In this document: positions 51,604-61,964 of the stretch, one piece after another
How positions within the stretch are numbered: position 1 is the stretch's first letter
How the letters are laid out: every line of letters starts with the position of its first letter
DNA from: Oxyruncus cristatus
Lineage: Eukaryota > Chordata > Aves > Passeriformes > Cotingidae
Length of the DNA stretch: 64,000 nucleotides
NCBI GenBank assembly: GCA_013399855.1
Contig: VXAY01004360.1
Coordinates: 2,471,011 to 2,535,010, forward strand
Reading direction: 5' to 3'
Position numbers and translations under genes: made by a program
The notes under the pieces: generated by a model
What the model was told of the DNA's origin: nothing
The model's input: the letters and a program-made list of their open reading frames with translations, nothing else
Databases searched by the model: none

Positions 51604-51899
51604 TCCTCCCTGCTCTCTATTGCTAATCTTTGATGGCTACCTTTCTTCAAATGCTTTCAGTCAAATTTTGACAGAACCATGATTTTTTTGCATTTAAATA
51701 GCCTTGTTAATTGGGTTAGCTATGATACACCTTCCTGGCCATGCAGCTTCTTTGGCATGCAGTGTGACCTTGTCAAGACTTGTCCTAGTGCTTCTCTTTT
51801 CCATTTGATTGTGTTTTCTGCTATCATCTAGATTTTGTCATTTGCATTATATCTGCCATCTTCTCAGCAGTAATAACAACCTGCCTGTAGGGGGAAAAG

Positions 51900-51950
51900 A
51901 AAAACAAACAAACAAACAAACAACACAAAAAAAACCCACAAAAACACCCA
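51900..51950 (+). repeat. (AAAC)n repeat
   Basis: AAAC units pass into A-runs and CCCAC sequence. It is similar in type and strand to the tracts at 39.6 and 48.0 kb. Confidence 0.85.
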
Positions 51951-53419
51951 CAACTGAAAACAAAACCCTGTATCCTCTACCTACTCATTTGATTACAGGA
52001 AAGTCCCCAGTTATACCTGGAGGATTTTAACAAAGCACTGATATCTCACCAAATCATCAAGCACTGCTCCTCTCTAGAAAATACGTATGAACATCACTGC
52101 CTGGCACCTGTGTTAGTGCAGATATAATGCACCAAGACTGAAATAAAATGTTTACCAACACACAAACAAAAAGAAGTGGTTTATACCTAGTGTATTTCAA
52201 GCACTTCTCCACCTTCATCCTGCCTTTCTTAGGTATACTTGCAAAGTCATTGAAAGAAAGACTAACTTATTAACCTTATTAACAAGAGTGAAACAAAACC
52301 ACTGAGATTAAATCACTCCAGTGACTCTGTGAAAGATTTGGTTACATAGGCAAGCCCACTCACTAAGTTACAGTTAAGGTAAATTCCCCATATTGTTGGT
52401 TGATAAAACATCTGAGCCATTGCCATTTCTTCCCCACTTTGGCACAGGTACCTGACTTGGATGGCCCCACCTCTGACCCTTACCATGTTTCATCCTTCCC
52501 ATGTTGCAAATTCTAGTGTGAATAGAGAAAAAGTCTAAAGCCAAAAACCCCTGACTTGCTTTGTTCTAAGCAACAACAAGCCATACCTTTCTTCCCCCTG
52601 CTTTTCAGAGAACAAAGGAAGTAAAATATTAACAGCTTCACTGATGCTTTCCCTTGAGCCTCTGAGGTAACTCTGCAATGGAGAAAAAACTCTGTGTCAG
52701 ATGCAGGCTGCTGCCCAGGCCCCACCACAGTAGGACCAGGCTTGTTCGCTCCTCTGAGGACTGTGCAGCCACAGAAGTTGTGTTGGGGCTGCTTGTGCTG
52801 CCAACAGAGTCAGCACAGGTGCTGTTACAGCGACCAAAACATCTGGGTCTGAGACCCAAAGCATCTGTGTTGTCTCTCTGGTTACTGACATCAGTATCTG
52901 AATTAAATTAAAAATACATGGCTGTGGGTATTTGTAGGTACAATGCGTGTAATTTGTCCTCATGATAATGTACCATATGAAACATCTGAAAAATAACAAT
53001 TCTCATTTCAGATCTGACACTGAAAGGACAATTCTCAGTAATATTTTATTTGGGTAATACTTTTAGGGCACTTCCTCAGATTTCTGTGCTGTGGTTTCTG
53101 AAAAGCACAAAACTGTGCTAAGGCAGCCATTTTTCGGAGAATCTTCAGTTTTGTTTTATGTTTCATCTCCTCCTGTCTTGAGTGTGGCTTCTGTGGGCCA
53201 AGACTGGAAAACAAAATTCTTCTCTCAGTCTGTTCATGCAATTTATTAGTCCTTGGTGGTACTTGGATTTTTGACTAATTATGGAATTATCATCAGCAAT
53301 ATAGCTAGTGTATAAGAAAAAAATATAGTAAGTATAGGACTCCTTAGCTTGCAAAAGGAGATATGTTATTGAAGAAAATCATGCAGAATGTCAAGAATGA
53401 TTATCAGAAGTGCTTCTAA

Positions 53420-53890
53420 AAACTCAGCAGGGAATATTACTCACTAATCTTTACAATGCAAAAGGTGGGAGTTGTCATAGAAATCATCAGGCTGCAAGGT
53501 AAAAAGGAGAAAAAGAAGTACATTTTTACACAGCACCAAGTTAAACTGTGAAATTCATTGCTAATGGATAGTGCAAAGACCAAAAGCACAAGCAGATTCA
53601 GGTGTTAATTATAAAAATTCATAGGAAAGAGATCGAAAATGAGGCTAAATACAAAGATGTGGACCTAAGCTAAAGTTCAGGAAATTCATAAGCTTGCAAG
53701 TTGTCCAAGGATATCCTGCAACAAGAAAAGACACAGCCACAGAGCAGACATCCACCTACACAGCTAGTAATGTATGTATCCTTCTCATTGGATGTGGATG
53801 TTGTTAACTAGGGGGAATCAGAGACAGATGACAAAAGAAAAGCAGGGCTCTGAATGGGTCTCATTTCAGCTCTGGGTGTATTAAGGCTTG
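53420..53890 (+). mobile_element. Ancient CR1-type LINE relic, sense
   Basis: A diverged CR1 3' region in sense orientation. The clearest block is GAAAAAGAAGTACATTTTTA, then CACAGCACCAAGTTAAACTG and TGAAATTCATTGCTAATGGA (family form 'aagtattttttcacacagcgcatagttaacctgtggaactcattgccacaggatgt'). It is followed by CAAAAGCACAAGCAGATTCA and AAAATTCATAGGAAAGAGAT ('aattagataagttcatggaggataggtc'). The region near 53840-53890 resembles the terminal 'gggctagatggaccattggtctgacccag' block only weakly, so the right limit is tentative. No coding frame survives. The antisense fragment at 15.4 kb may belong to the same lineage. Confidence 0.7.
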
Positions 53891-54373
53891 TTCAGGTAAG
53901 GAACTAGTAATCTGGGCAAATTATTAATAATAAATTAATAAATTAGTAAATACCCAAATCTAAACCTAAATTCTGCTTTAGCTGTCCCAGCTAATCTCCC
54001 TTTCAGATGTGTTTTGAGGACCAGCCACATCAAGCCCCTGAAGTGTTTCTAATTTTAAGAGCGTTATCACCAAGTTATTTAACATGTCCATGACACCTTT
54101 GGCCCATGCCTTTAGAACAGCAGCTATTAACAGTGCCTTTATAGGTGCCACTCTTGGCCAGGATCCCAAAAAACCCTTCCTCTTTATCAGCTAACAGATA
54201 TAAGAGGTGGCAATTTCCTTCAGTGAATGTCATATTTTTGAATGGAGAAGTCAAATTTTGTGTTGGAATTGGGGGGAGAGGGAGGAGGGGCACATGGGTC
54301 AGAAAGGCAAAAAAAAAAACCCCTGAAGAAAAAGACAACAAAGTCTCACCACACACATGACAGGATATTGTAG

Positions 54374-54376
<3 letters not shown>

Positions 54377-54405
<29 letters not shown>
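54377..54405 (+). repeat. Poly-A tract (29 A)
   Basis: A pure run of 29 A after TGTAGATT. No retrocopy is recognised upstream. Confidence 0.9.
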
Positions 54406-54411
<6 letters not shown>

Positions 54412-57121
54412 TGGGGTTAATTATAAAGGAAATCGGGAACTCTCACCAAAGTATTATCTCTAATTACTGCCATTACTTGAATCAAGCTGTGTCTTCATGG
54501 GGGAGAATGCTAGAAAGTCGCAGTGCTCATCTCCTGCCTTTGCCTCCTCTCTCTGCTGCCCATCAGTCTGCTGAGGATACACACACTGCAAAAAGCAGTT
54601 GAAATTATCCACCAGCACTCACAGCTCTGACAACTCTCCTGCATTCCAGTCTGCAGGCATACCAGATCTGGCAAATTCTATGTGTCCCTATATATTCCTC
54701 TGAATACATGTAGTCCTTAGGTCGGTGTCACAGCTACTTGAGAGATCTGCAGCAGACCTCCCTGTCACTGATAAGGGAGAAGCCAGGAGCACCAGGGCAC
54801 AACCATTTTTCTCAGGAGCACCAATCCCCACATGACTCTATGCCCCAGGCCTGGTTTGAGCATCTTGATCTTGGTCCTCACCATCACTGGAGCACTGGAT
54901 GGAGAAGTAGCTCTGGGCTCCTCCACGCCAATTTCTTGCAGTCAGGGCAATCATGTCCTCATTACTCAGCACCTTCAAAGACTAACTCCTGTTGCCCATC
55001 TAATACTGCAAGCCCTGCCATGGGGGAAGAAGGAAAATGCCAGTTTCAAAATCTGTTGTGCATCCCAGGCATCATGCTGGTGCAGACACAGGGAAGAGCT
55101 GGGGATACCATTGCCTCCATCCACCACCAGTGCAACTGTGACACATCCTTTCTCTCGCTGTTTAGCTGTTGTTTTGCATTTTGAGATTATACGCACTATT
55201 ATTAGTGGCCTACATACAATGAAATGTAGGATCTGAATATTGGTCCTGAAGGTTCCTCCACAGCAGTGCAGCAGCTGCAAAATTGGTCCTCTTTTCTTTT
55301 GCCTGACTCCATCGAACACAAAATGCACGTGTCCAAGGCATTATGGCTACTGAAATTTAGTTTGGGAGCATCATATGGTGTAGGGATAGATACAATTTCG
55401 GAAGAATTTGTAATGGAAAGCTAGGAAGTCGGTTTTCGCTAGGAAGGCTTTCTGCCTAAATGGCAACTCTTTCTCAAAGGCAGTTTCAATGTTTTCCATG
55501 CCCGCATAGCAAGAGAAGTTCTGACTCTCTCTCTGATATGTGAGAGGAGACATGCCCTAACAGACATGCACAAAGGTCTTGGGAAGGCAGGGGAGAAACA
55601 GAGAGGATAAAAGGGGCCCTGAGGAGGTGGGAACTTGCCTTTTTTCACCTGGTGGCCCAGTGTGCTGCATCATAAAAAAGTGGTCCTTGCACCTGAAATA
55701 AACCTTTTTTTTTAATCCTTCCACTGCCTTGGCATTCTTGGGAAGAATACCTGCATATGTTTACTTTACATATGGACAATGTCTTCTTTATGTTAGATGT
55801 CTCACAAAAGGAGGTTAATCTCTTCTGGACAAGGATAGTTCCATCAGTTAGAAAATGATTTTTTGGGGTCAAATTTACCCCATCTCCATCAGACATTGCA
55901 TTCCAGGACAGTATAGTTTCTCCACTTATGAATGAGTTTCTCCCTTTGCAGAATTGGCAGATTGACCTTAAATAGAGTAGGTGAATTAAGAAGTATGTTA
56001 TGATGTTCTGTCTTTGTCAAAATACAAGTTGACATGTACTTTTAACTTTCATGTGGCTGGGACTGTTTAGTACTCCCATTAGAACCAGTGCCCTGCAATC
56101 TGCAATCTTTGGAAGTGAGATCTAAGCACCTTTTTTTTCTTTTCCATTCAGCACAAGACAAAAGTGGAGTGTTCAGGACAGTCGCACTGTCCAAAGTTGT
56201 AAAGGAGGCAACTGACACACACACATATGTCTTCCAGCTGTATTTTCCAATTTTCATTCTTCCCTTCTGTTCAGCCACCCCATCAGGCTTACAGTCAGAG
56301 CTGGTATGCAAGCCAAGCTTCCACTGGCCTAGGGTGGGTTATCGTGTGTTTTAGTGTACAAAGTTAGGTGCCTTTTCCACTCTTCAGTCTCACATGGACT
56401 CAGGATGCTAAGTAAACTGCTAAGGACTACACAGCAGAGAGAGGAAGGAAGGAAAACACCTGCCTTTCCAATCCAATGACTTCAAGTAAAGTTTCTATAC
56501 TTTTAGGAGTCTCTCAAGCACATCATATAGAGGGTTTTGAGAATCTGGGGCCTTCTGATGAGAGTGGTTTTATGCTACCTTCAGTGCCACAGCCAGGCAG
56601 GCATTGTGTTTTGGTCCTCTTAGAATAGGGAGGTAGTTTCCATGTCTACTTATGCTGTTCCTTAAGGCTCTCAGAGGAACTTCACTGTACAGAATCACTG
56701 AGCATTTACAAAGAGGGCAAAGAAAGACTGCTGCTGCTTAAAAAACCAGTTTCCATAATCTCCTGGACAACCTATCCATACCTTACATAAAGTCCTCAAC
56801 AGCACACATCCTATCTTTTCCACAAGAAATAAAGCTATTTTATTTAAACTGTAAACCCTGACCTTTTGTTTAGCACTGTGAAAAGAGGTATATAGCAGAA
56901 GCCTGGTGTTAGCATGACATACAGTAATGAGTCAGTCAGCAAAGACATTTAGGTGGAAGCATTGATTCATGATGTGGTATCAGGAACTGAGCTTTTTACG
57001 GCACCTCCCTGACATAACAGCACACCTGCCCCTTCCCTTCCCAGATCCTTTCAAACTGTTCCCACAGTACCACTCTTCCACCTCACACTTGAGCAGTTGG
57101 TGAACGCAGCATCACTTGGCA

Positions 57122-57179
57122 GATTTCAGGGGATTTGCACCATACAAATGACTTTGGGTGCTGGAAGTCCCCTGAAATT
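57122..57179 (+). other. Long imperfect hairpin, unassigned
   Basis: The outer stem pairs 57123-57136 with 57165-57178: 14 consecutive pairs, 11 of them perfect (ATTTCAGGGGA with TCCCCTGAAAT), one T-G wobble and two T-A. Position 57122 with 57179 adds another G-T wobble. A 3-nt bulge (TGG) separates it from GCACC/GGTGC (57137-57141 with 57157-57161). After a second 3-nt bulge (ATA), CAAA pairs with TTTG around the loop TGAC (57149-57152). The wobbles pair only in a plus-strand transcript and become A-C mismatches on the other strand. It is short for a typical microRNA precursor and matches none I recognise. Alternatives are a palindromic transposon remnant or template-switch product. Confidence 0.7.
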
Positions 57180-58299
57180 GAAGGACTTGTGCTTAGGAAG
57201 AGTTTGTCCCACATTTCTTTCTTTTCAGTGAAGTTTCAATGTGCAAATCCATCTCATCTCCACTTGACTCCACACTGTTGGAGATACAGACTGTGACACA
57301 GAGGGATTTTGGCAGTAGAAAAGAAAAAGCTTCAAAAACACTTCACTGAGCCCTTAAACATGCCAAAATATACCAGACACTAAGAATGGAAACTTGCCAA
57401 GGAAAGGCATTTCTCTGTGAGAAGGGAAGCAGATCTCCCCAAGTGGGAGAAGGGGAGCTGTTCCTCGAAGACCCATTCCTACCCCTCTCAACCAAGCATG
57501 TCATGAGAACACAGCAGATGATGGTCACAGTAGAGCAGTAGGATCCGCTGTCCCTCATCCCTTCCACACCACCCACCATTTCTCCAGGTGTCCAGTTCCT
57601 GCATGGCAGCAGAAGACCTGAGCTGGGGTGGCCTCCCATGGCTGACAGCACTGAAGAGCATTGCTGGAGCTCCAGCACTGAGGAGAGCTGAAGGGCATCC
57701 AGCAGTATCTATGGCAGAAGACAGTGGTTCTTTTTCATTCCTATGATAATCCACAATTGTGGCAGGTTTTCTATCACACTGCCTAATCTTCATAACTGGT
57801 TTTCATTATTCCTCCATGTGGTGTCCCATGTCTGTCCTCATTTATTCAGCTAGAACCACAGGAAATATTGAAGATTTTCACTGTATGCCTCATTTTGTTT
57901 AGATGGTAAGCTGGAGCTTGCAGTGGCAGATGTTGTAACTATGCTCCAGTGAGGGTACAAAGCCACCAGGGAGGACTTCTGAGAAGGTGACAGACAGGAT
58001 GACAGCATCCACAGCTCCTCTGTCAGGAAGGGCAGAGCAGAAGGGAGAAGGGAGGTCTCAACTCAGCTTGAGGGGTTTGTGCGCAGTCACCCCCATGCTC
58101 ACAGCCTCCTCAGCATCTCAGGTGCCACAACACTTAAAGCAGTTGTTTTACTGGCAAAAATTCCAGCACTGCACCTTAATGTCTGGGCTTTAAGTGTAAT
58201 TTAGATTAAGCAGGAATGTTCTATGGATTAATTAAATACCAGTTCCTAAACTATGCCCCACCAGTTATCTGTGTTTTGATATGGGTAGTGTGGAGCACA

Positions 58300-59050
58300 A
58301 TGGAGGGAAGGGGTGACATCCAGAGGAACCTTGAAAAGTCTGAAAGGTGGGCCCGTGCTTATCTCATGAAGTTCAACAAAGACAAGAGCAAGGTCCTGCA
58401 TCTCGGTCAGGGTAATCCCAAGCACAAATACAGGCTGGGCAGAGAATGGTTTGAGAGCAGCCCTGAGAAGTACTTCGGGCTATTTGTTGACAAGAAGCCC
58501 AACATGACCTGGCCATGTGCACATGCAGACCAGGAAGTCAACTGTATCCTGGGCTGCATCAAAAGCAGCGTGTCCAGCAGGTCAAGGGAGGGGATTCCAA
58601 CCCTCTGCTCTGCCCTTGTAAGATCCCACCTGAAGTACTGTATCCAGCTCTGCGTCCCCAACATAAGAAGGAGTTGCCTTCCAGTACTGAAAGGGGATCT
58701 ACAGGAAGGCTGGAGAGTGACTTCTTACATACTTAAGGGTGCACAGTGATAGGAAAAGGGGGAATGGCTTTAAATTGAAAGAGGGTGGAGTTAGATTAAA
58801 TAATAGGAAGAAACTTTTCATTGTGAAGGTGACAAGACAGTGAGACAGCTTGTCCAGAGAAGCTGTGGATGACGCATCCCTGGAAGCGTTCAAGGACAGA
58901 TTGGATGGGACTTTGAGCAACCTGGTCTAGTGAAAGGTGTCTCTGTTAATGGCGGTGGGAGTTGGAACTAGATGTTCTTTAAGGTCCCTTCCAACCCAAA
59001 CCATTCTGTGATTCCATGATTCTCTGATTCTATAATTCTATGATTGCATG
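58300..59050 (+). mobile_element. CR1 LINE, best-preserved copy, sense
   Basis: A roughly 750-bp 5'-truncated CR1 in sense orientation. It starts near GGGGTGACATCCAGAGGAAC in the C-terminal half of ORF2, runs through the 3' UTR (TCCCTGGAAGCGTTCAAGGA, TTGGATGGGACTTTGAGCAA, GGTCCCTTCCAACCCAAACC), and ends with six octamers at 59003-59050 (ATTCTGTG, ATTCCATG, ATTCTCTG, ATTCTATA, ATTCTATG, ATTGCATG). CR1 elements encode a reverse transcriptase and endonuclease and reinsert themselves by target-primed reverse transcription. This copy lacks ORF1 and most of ORF2 and cannot move itself. An internal deletion near 58670 removes part of the usual coding region: the sequence jumps from CCCCAACATAAGAAG to GCCTTCCAGTACTGAAAGGG. 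Confidence 0.95.
58304..58749 (+). pseudogene. CR1 ORF2 C-terminal remnant (reverse transcriptase)
   Basis: This is the longest open frame in the window; the open frame itself begins at 58216 but CR1 similarity begins near 58304. Recognisable CR1 ORF2 segments are GDIQRNLEKSERWARAYLMK, then FNKDKSKVLHLGQGNPKHKY, then LGCIKSSVSSRSREG and ALVRSHLKYCIQLCVPN. These lie after the polymerase catalytic motif, toward the ORF2 C-terminus, so the catalytic aspartates and the endonuclease are absent. The frame shifts out of homology after the deletion at about 58670 and stops early. It is not a functional gene; the open frame survives by chance and moderate age. Confidence 0.9.
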
Positions 59051-61944
59051 ACGCGGACTTACTGCATAAGTGTTATACATGATATTTAGTAGATTATTTC
59101 CTTTTTAGAAAGAGTAAACATCTTCTTGAGAGACTTTATTTTTCAAGTGTCACCATTTCAGTTTTCTAGATTTCTTGCTGTGCCTAACACAAACAGTGGG
59201 TATTTAAAGTATTAACAAATAAGCTGTCATCTGGGAGGACTCAGCAGCAGGCAGGACCTGCCCCAGGACTGCCTTTGCCAGAGTTGCCAGGAGGGGGCCA
59301 GTTTAGGGATGGCCCATAGGCCCCCTGCCTGAGTACCCCTGCTTCCACGCTGTACTGAATCTCCAGGCTAATGAAGAGAAATATCAGCACCTCTTCTGAA
59401 AAGCAAATTCCCAGATCCAGCAGGATCAGCCTAATTCTCTCCAACAATCCCCAGCTGCACCTTCTCCCTGTGAAGTGTTTTGCTGAGGATATCACAGGGA
59501 AGTGATATCCACGGATTGGTATCAGCATGTGATGGATGTGGGCTATGTCATCAACTCAGCTCTTGGGTGCCACTCGCACCAGCCTCTAATGGATAAATAC
59601 ACACATGATGCTCTGTGCACAAAAACGAAGACAAACCCTGACTGCTTTTCGATGGAAAAATTACCTGGAGAGAGTGGCAGGTTGAGGTTGCCACTGCCCA
59701 ATTTCTGGTTTCATAATTCTCGTGTTAACAGGTCAGAAACAACAAACCAACAACTATTCCAAAAAGTGGTTTGGGTGCGGGAAAAGACCTTGCAAACAAA
59801 TCCACTTGGAGCCAGAGGAGAAGATCTCGGTGGAAGCATGCAGTTGGATGCTCACTGGCGCAGACGATAGCGAGCACTGGTGGTGCAGTTGCCTTCCCTC
59901 TAAAAAAGATGGTGAAACAGTGGCACATCAGAGGACGGCTGCAGGCCTGATATGAAAGCTGGGTTTGAGACACAAAGCCCTGATCCTGGTTTCCTCCAGG
60001 TCTTGGCTCTGAGGCCAGCTTCTCTGGAGATTTAACTTTTCAGAGCTAGACTGAGTCACCTGCTTCTGGAAGTTAGTACCTACATGAAGAGCAATCCTGG
60101 TACCAGGGTGTTACAGCCATGCAGCCTTATGGCCAAACTACGTCTCCCTTCATTGATTTTTTGGTAAAAGTGCCTTTATCACTTAGAGAAATAGGGATCT
60201 CCAGTTTCTCCAGTAAGCCCCAAGGAGGAGCCATAGACCCTGTGCTGGCCATCCCCTTGGCAAACATTGACTAATGCCTTCAGCAAGAACTGGCAATGAA
60301 GAGGTTAAGAACTAGTAATCCTAAAAGGTTGCTTTTGAGGGGTGGGTTTGGGGCAACCTGAGTTAAGGAAGCAGCTTTAACAATACAAGAAAAGGAAGTG
60401 ATGGTCATTGGTTTGTTTGTTTATTGTTTTAGCAGTTTGTACTGTGTGTGTCTCATGTGCTATCTTCATTTCTCAGTCTCCCAGCTGGTTAATTATCCAG
60501 GGGAAGCAGTGCTTCCTGCCAGCGACCTCCTGGGTCCCCTCCCATTGTTCCCTGGGCTGACACACAAGGTTGGAGAAAGCAAAAGGGCTGCTCATGTCTC
60601 AGCCAGCAAGAAACACTCCAGAGACTGTGGTTAGTTAATAAAACAGATGGGTTTATTGGCATCGGCAAATTTCAGTGCTAGTGATGCGTTTAATAGGGTT
60701 CATCTGAACAAAATCCCAATAAAAATGTAACAAGGAGTTTGAAGGCAAGAAGACAAGTATAGGAGAGACAAGAACATGATCTGTACCTCTGGCATCTCCA
60801 GCAGCTCCGTTGTATTTTCACAGCCTTCAGGGCTCAACAACTCCTTCTCTGCTAGGACTCAGTCAGAACAAGAAGAGATCCTTACCTCTAAAATCCAGGC
60901 TTAACTGGCCTAAATCTCACCCAATCCCTCTGCCCAGCGAGTTCTTTAAGTTCCCTTATGTAGAACGTACGAATGCTCCTCAAAGGTCTGGTGCTCTCCC
61001 TTCAGGTGGAAATGAGGATGGCTCCAAACCCCTAATATTGTAACAAACATTTTTCTCCAAGCCCCCAGAGCTTCTTTTCTGTACTTCTGTAATGATCAGG
61101 AGGCAGCACCTTACAAAAGGAGTGTGCTTCTCTCAAATGCTGTGTGGACACTTTAATATTTATTTTTTTAAAAAGAACACTTTGTACAATCCCTAAGTGG
61201 GCCCTGAAGCAATGCAAACAATAACAAACAGCGGCAGGCTTGAATTGTAGAGCTGGGATACAGATGTGAATCTGAACTTGGGGAAAGTTTGAGGGCACTT
61301 AAGCTGAGCTTGGGTTCATCTCCCTGGAAAACCTATGTTTGATAATTCCAGTTTTTTGAACGATGTGACTCCACTGTGATTAGCCAAGAATAAAAACATT
61401 TTTGCTCACTGACATCAGGAAAGATAGAGCAATCTGTTTCAAAGCCACATATTTCCAGTTTGATTATACGTATCTTAAGGGAAAGTGGGCTTTGCTCTAA
61501 GTCACATAGGTTTGTTCATTTTCTCCATGTATTTCTACTTTAACATGAGTACTGTCTTATGCAACTCAAGTGCCCAAACACATCTTAGAAACTGTGCCCA
61601 ATTTGTACCACCCTGATGGCATTTGGGGGTCAAAATTCACTTGCCTAAAGTGAACAGATCCTGATGTTTCTCTTCAGAGGGAGATGCCATTTGCAGGGAT
61701 GATCTGATTTCTCCCCTTTGGTAGGGGATGTGGTCAGAGGAGTGCTGTCATTGCTGGAAGTTTTCTTTCATGAGAAAATATTATTTGCACATGCCATATC
61801 CAAATGACAACAGCATCAAAGAGGACTGACAATTGATCCTGCTTTAAATAGCTGATTTTCTAATGCAGGGAGGAGCGTTTTCGTGGCTATTTCCGTAACA
61901 AGATGTTCTATTCACTTCTGGCCCAGCAGCATAGCATCATGATC

Positions 61945-61964
61945 TTGCCTTGCCTTGCCTTGCA
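61945..61964 (+). repeat. (TTGCC)n short tandem repeat
   Basis: Four TTGCC units, the last one incomplete. Confidence 0.85.

Larger units (their letters stand above)
47393..58299. other. Non-coding sequence with relic repeats, no gene seen
   Basis: No gene supported. The frames of 148 and 134 codons overlapping at 54738-55236 have no recognisable domain and overlap a 117-codon antisense frame. The segment is notable for A-rich simple repeats (47991-48089, 51327-51361, 51900-51950, 54377-54405), MIR-like relics near 50.0 and 51.3 kb, an ancient CR1 relic at about 53.4-53.9 kb, and an imperfect hairpin at 57122-57179. Confidence 0.65.

Noticed and set aside
54738..55236. Two overlapping open frames of 148 and 134 codons
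   Set aside because: No recognisable domain, overlapping antisense frame of 117 codons, Ser/His/Pro-rich composition typical of non-coding translation, and no promoter or splice context.
56395..56475. Sequence resembling an antisense MIR core (CTAAGTAAACTGCTAAGGAC, then TACACAGCAGAGAG)
   Set aside because: The match is shorter and weaker than in the three accepted MIR-like segments; a profile search is needed.
59487..59510. Hairpin GGATATCAC...GTGATATCC
   Set aside because: A 9-bp stem with a 6-nt loop is within chance expectation, and a competing CCCTGTG/CACAGGG pairing overlaps it.
60630..61050. Possible LTR fragment with AATAAA and TTTATT close together
   Set aside because: No TG...CA ends, target duplication, primer-binding site or polypurine tract could be identified, and no retroviral coding sequence lies nearby.
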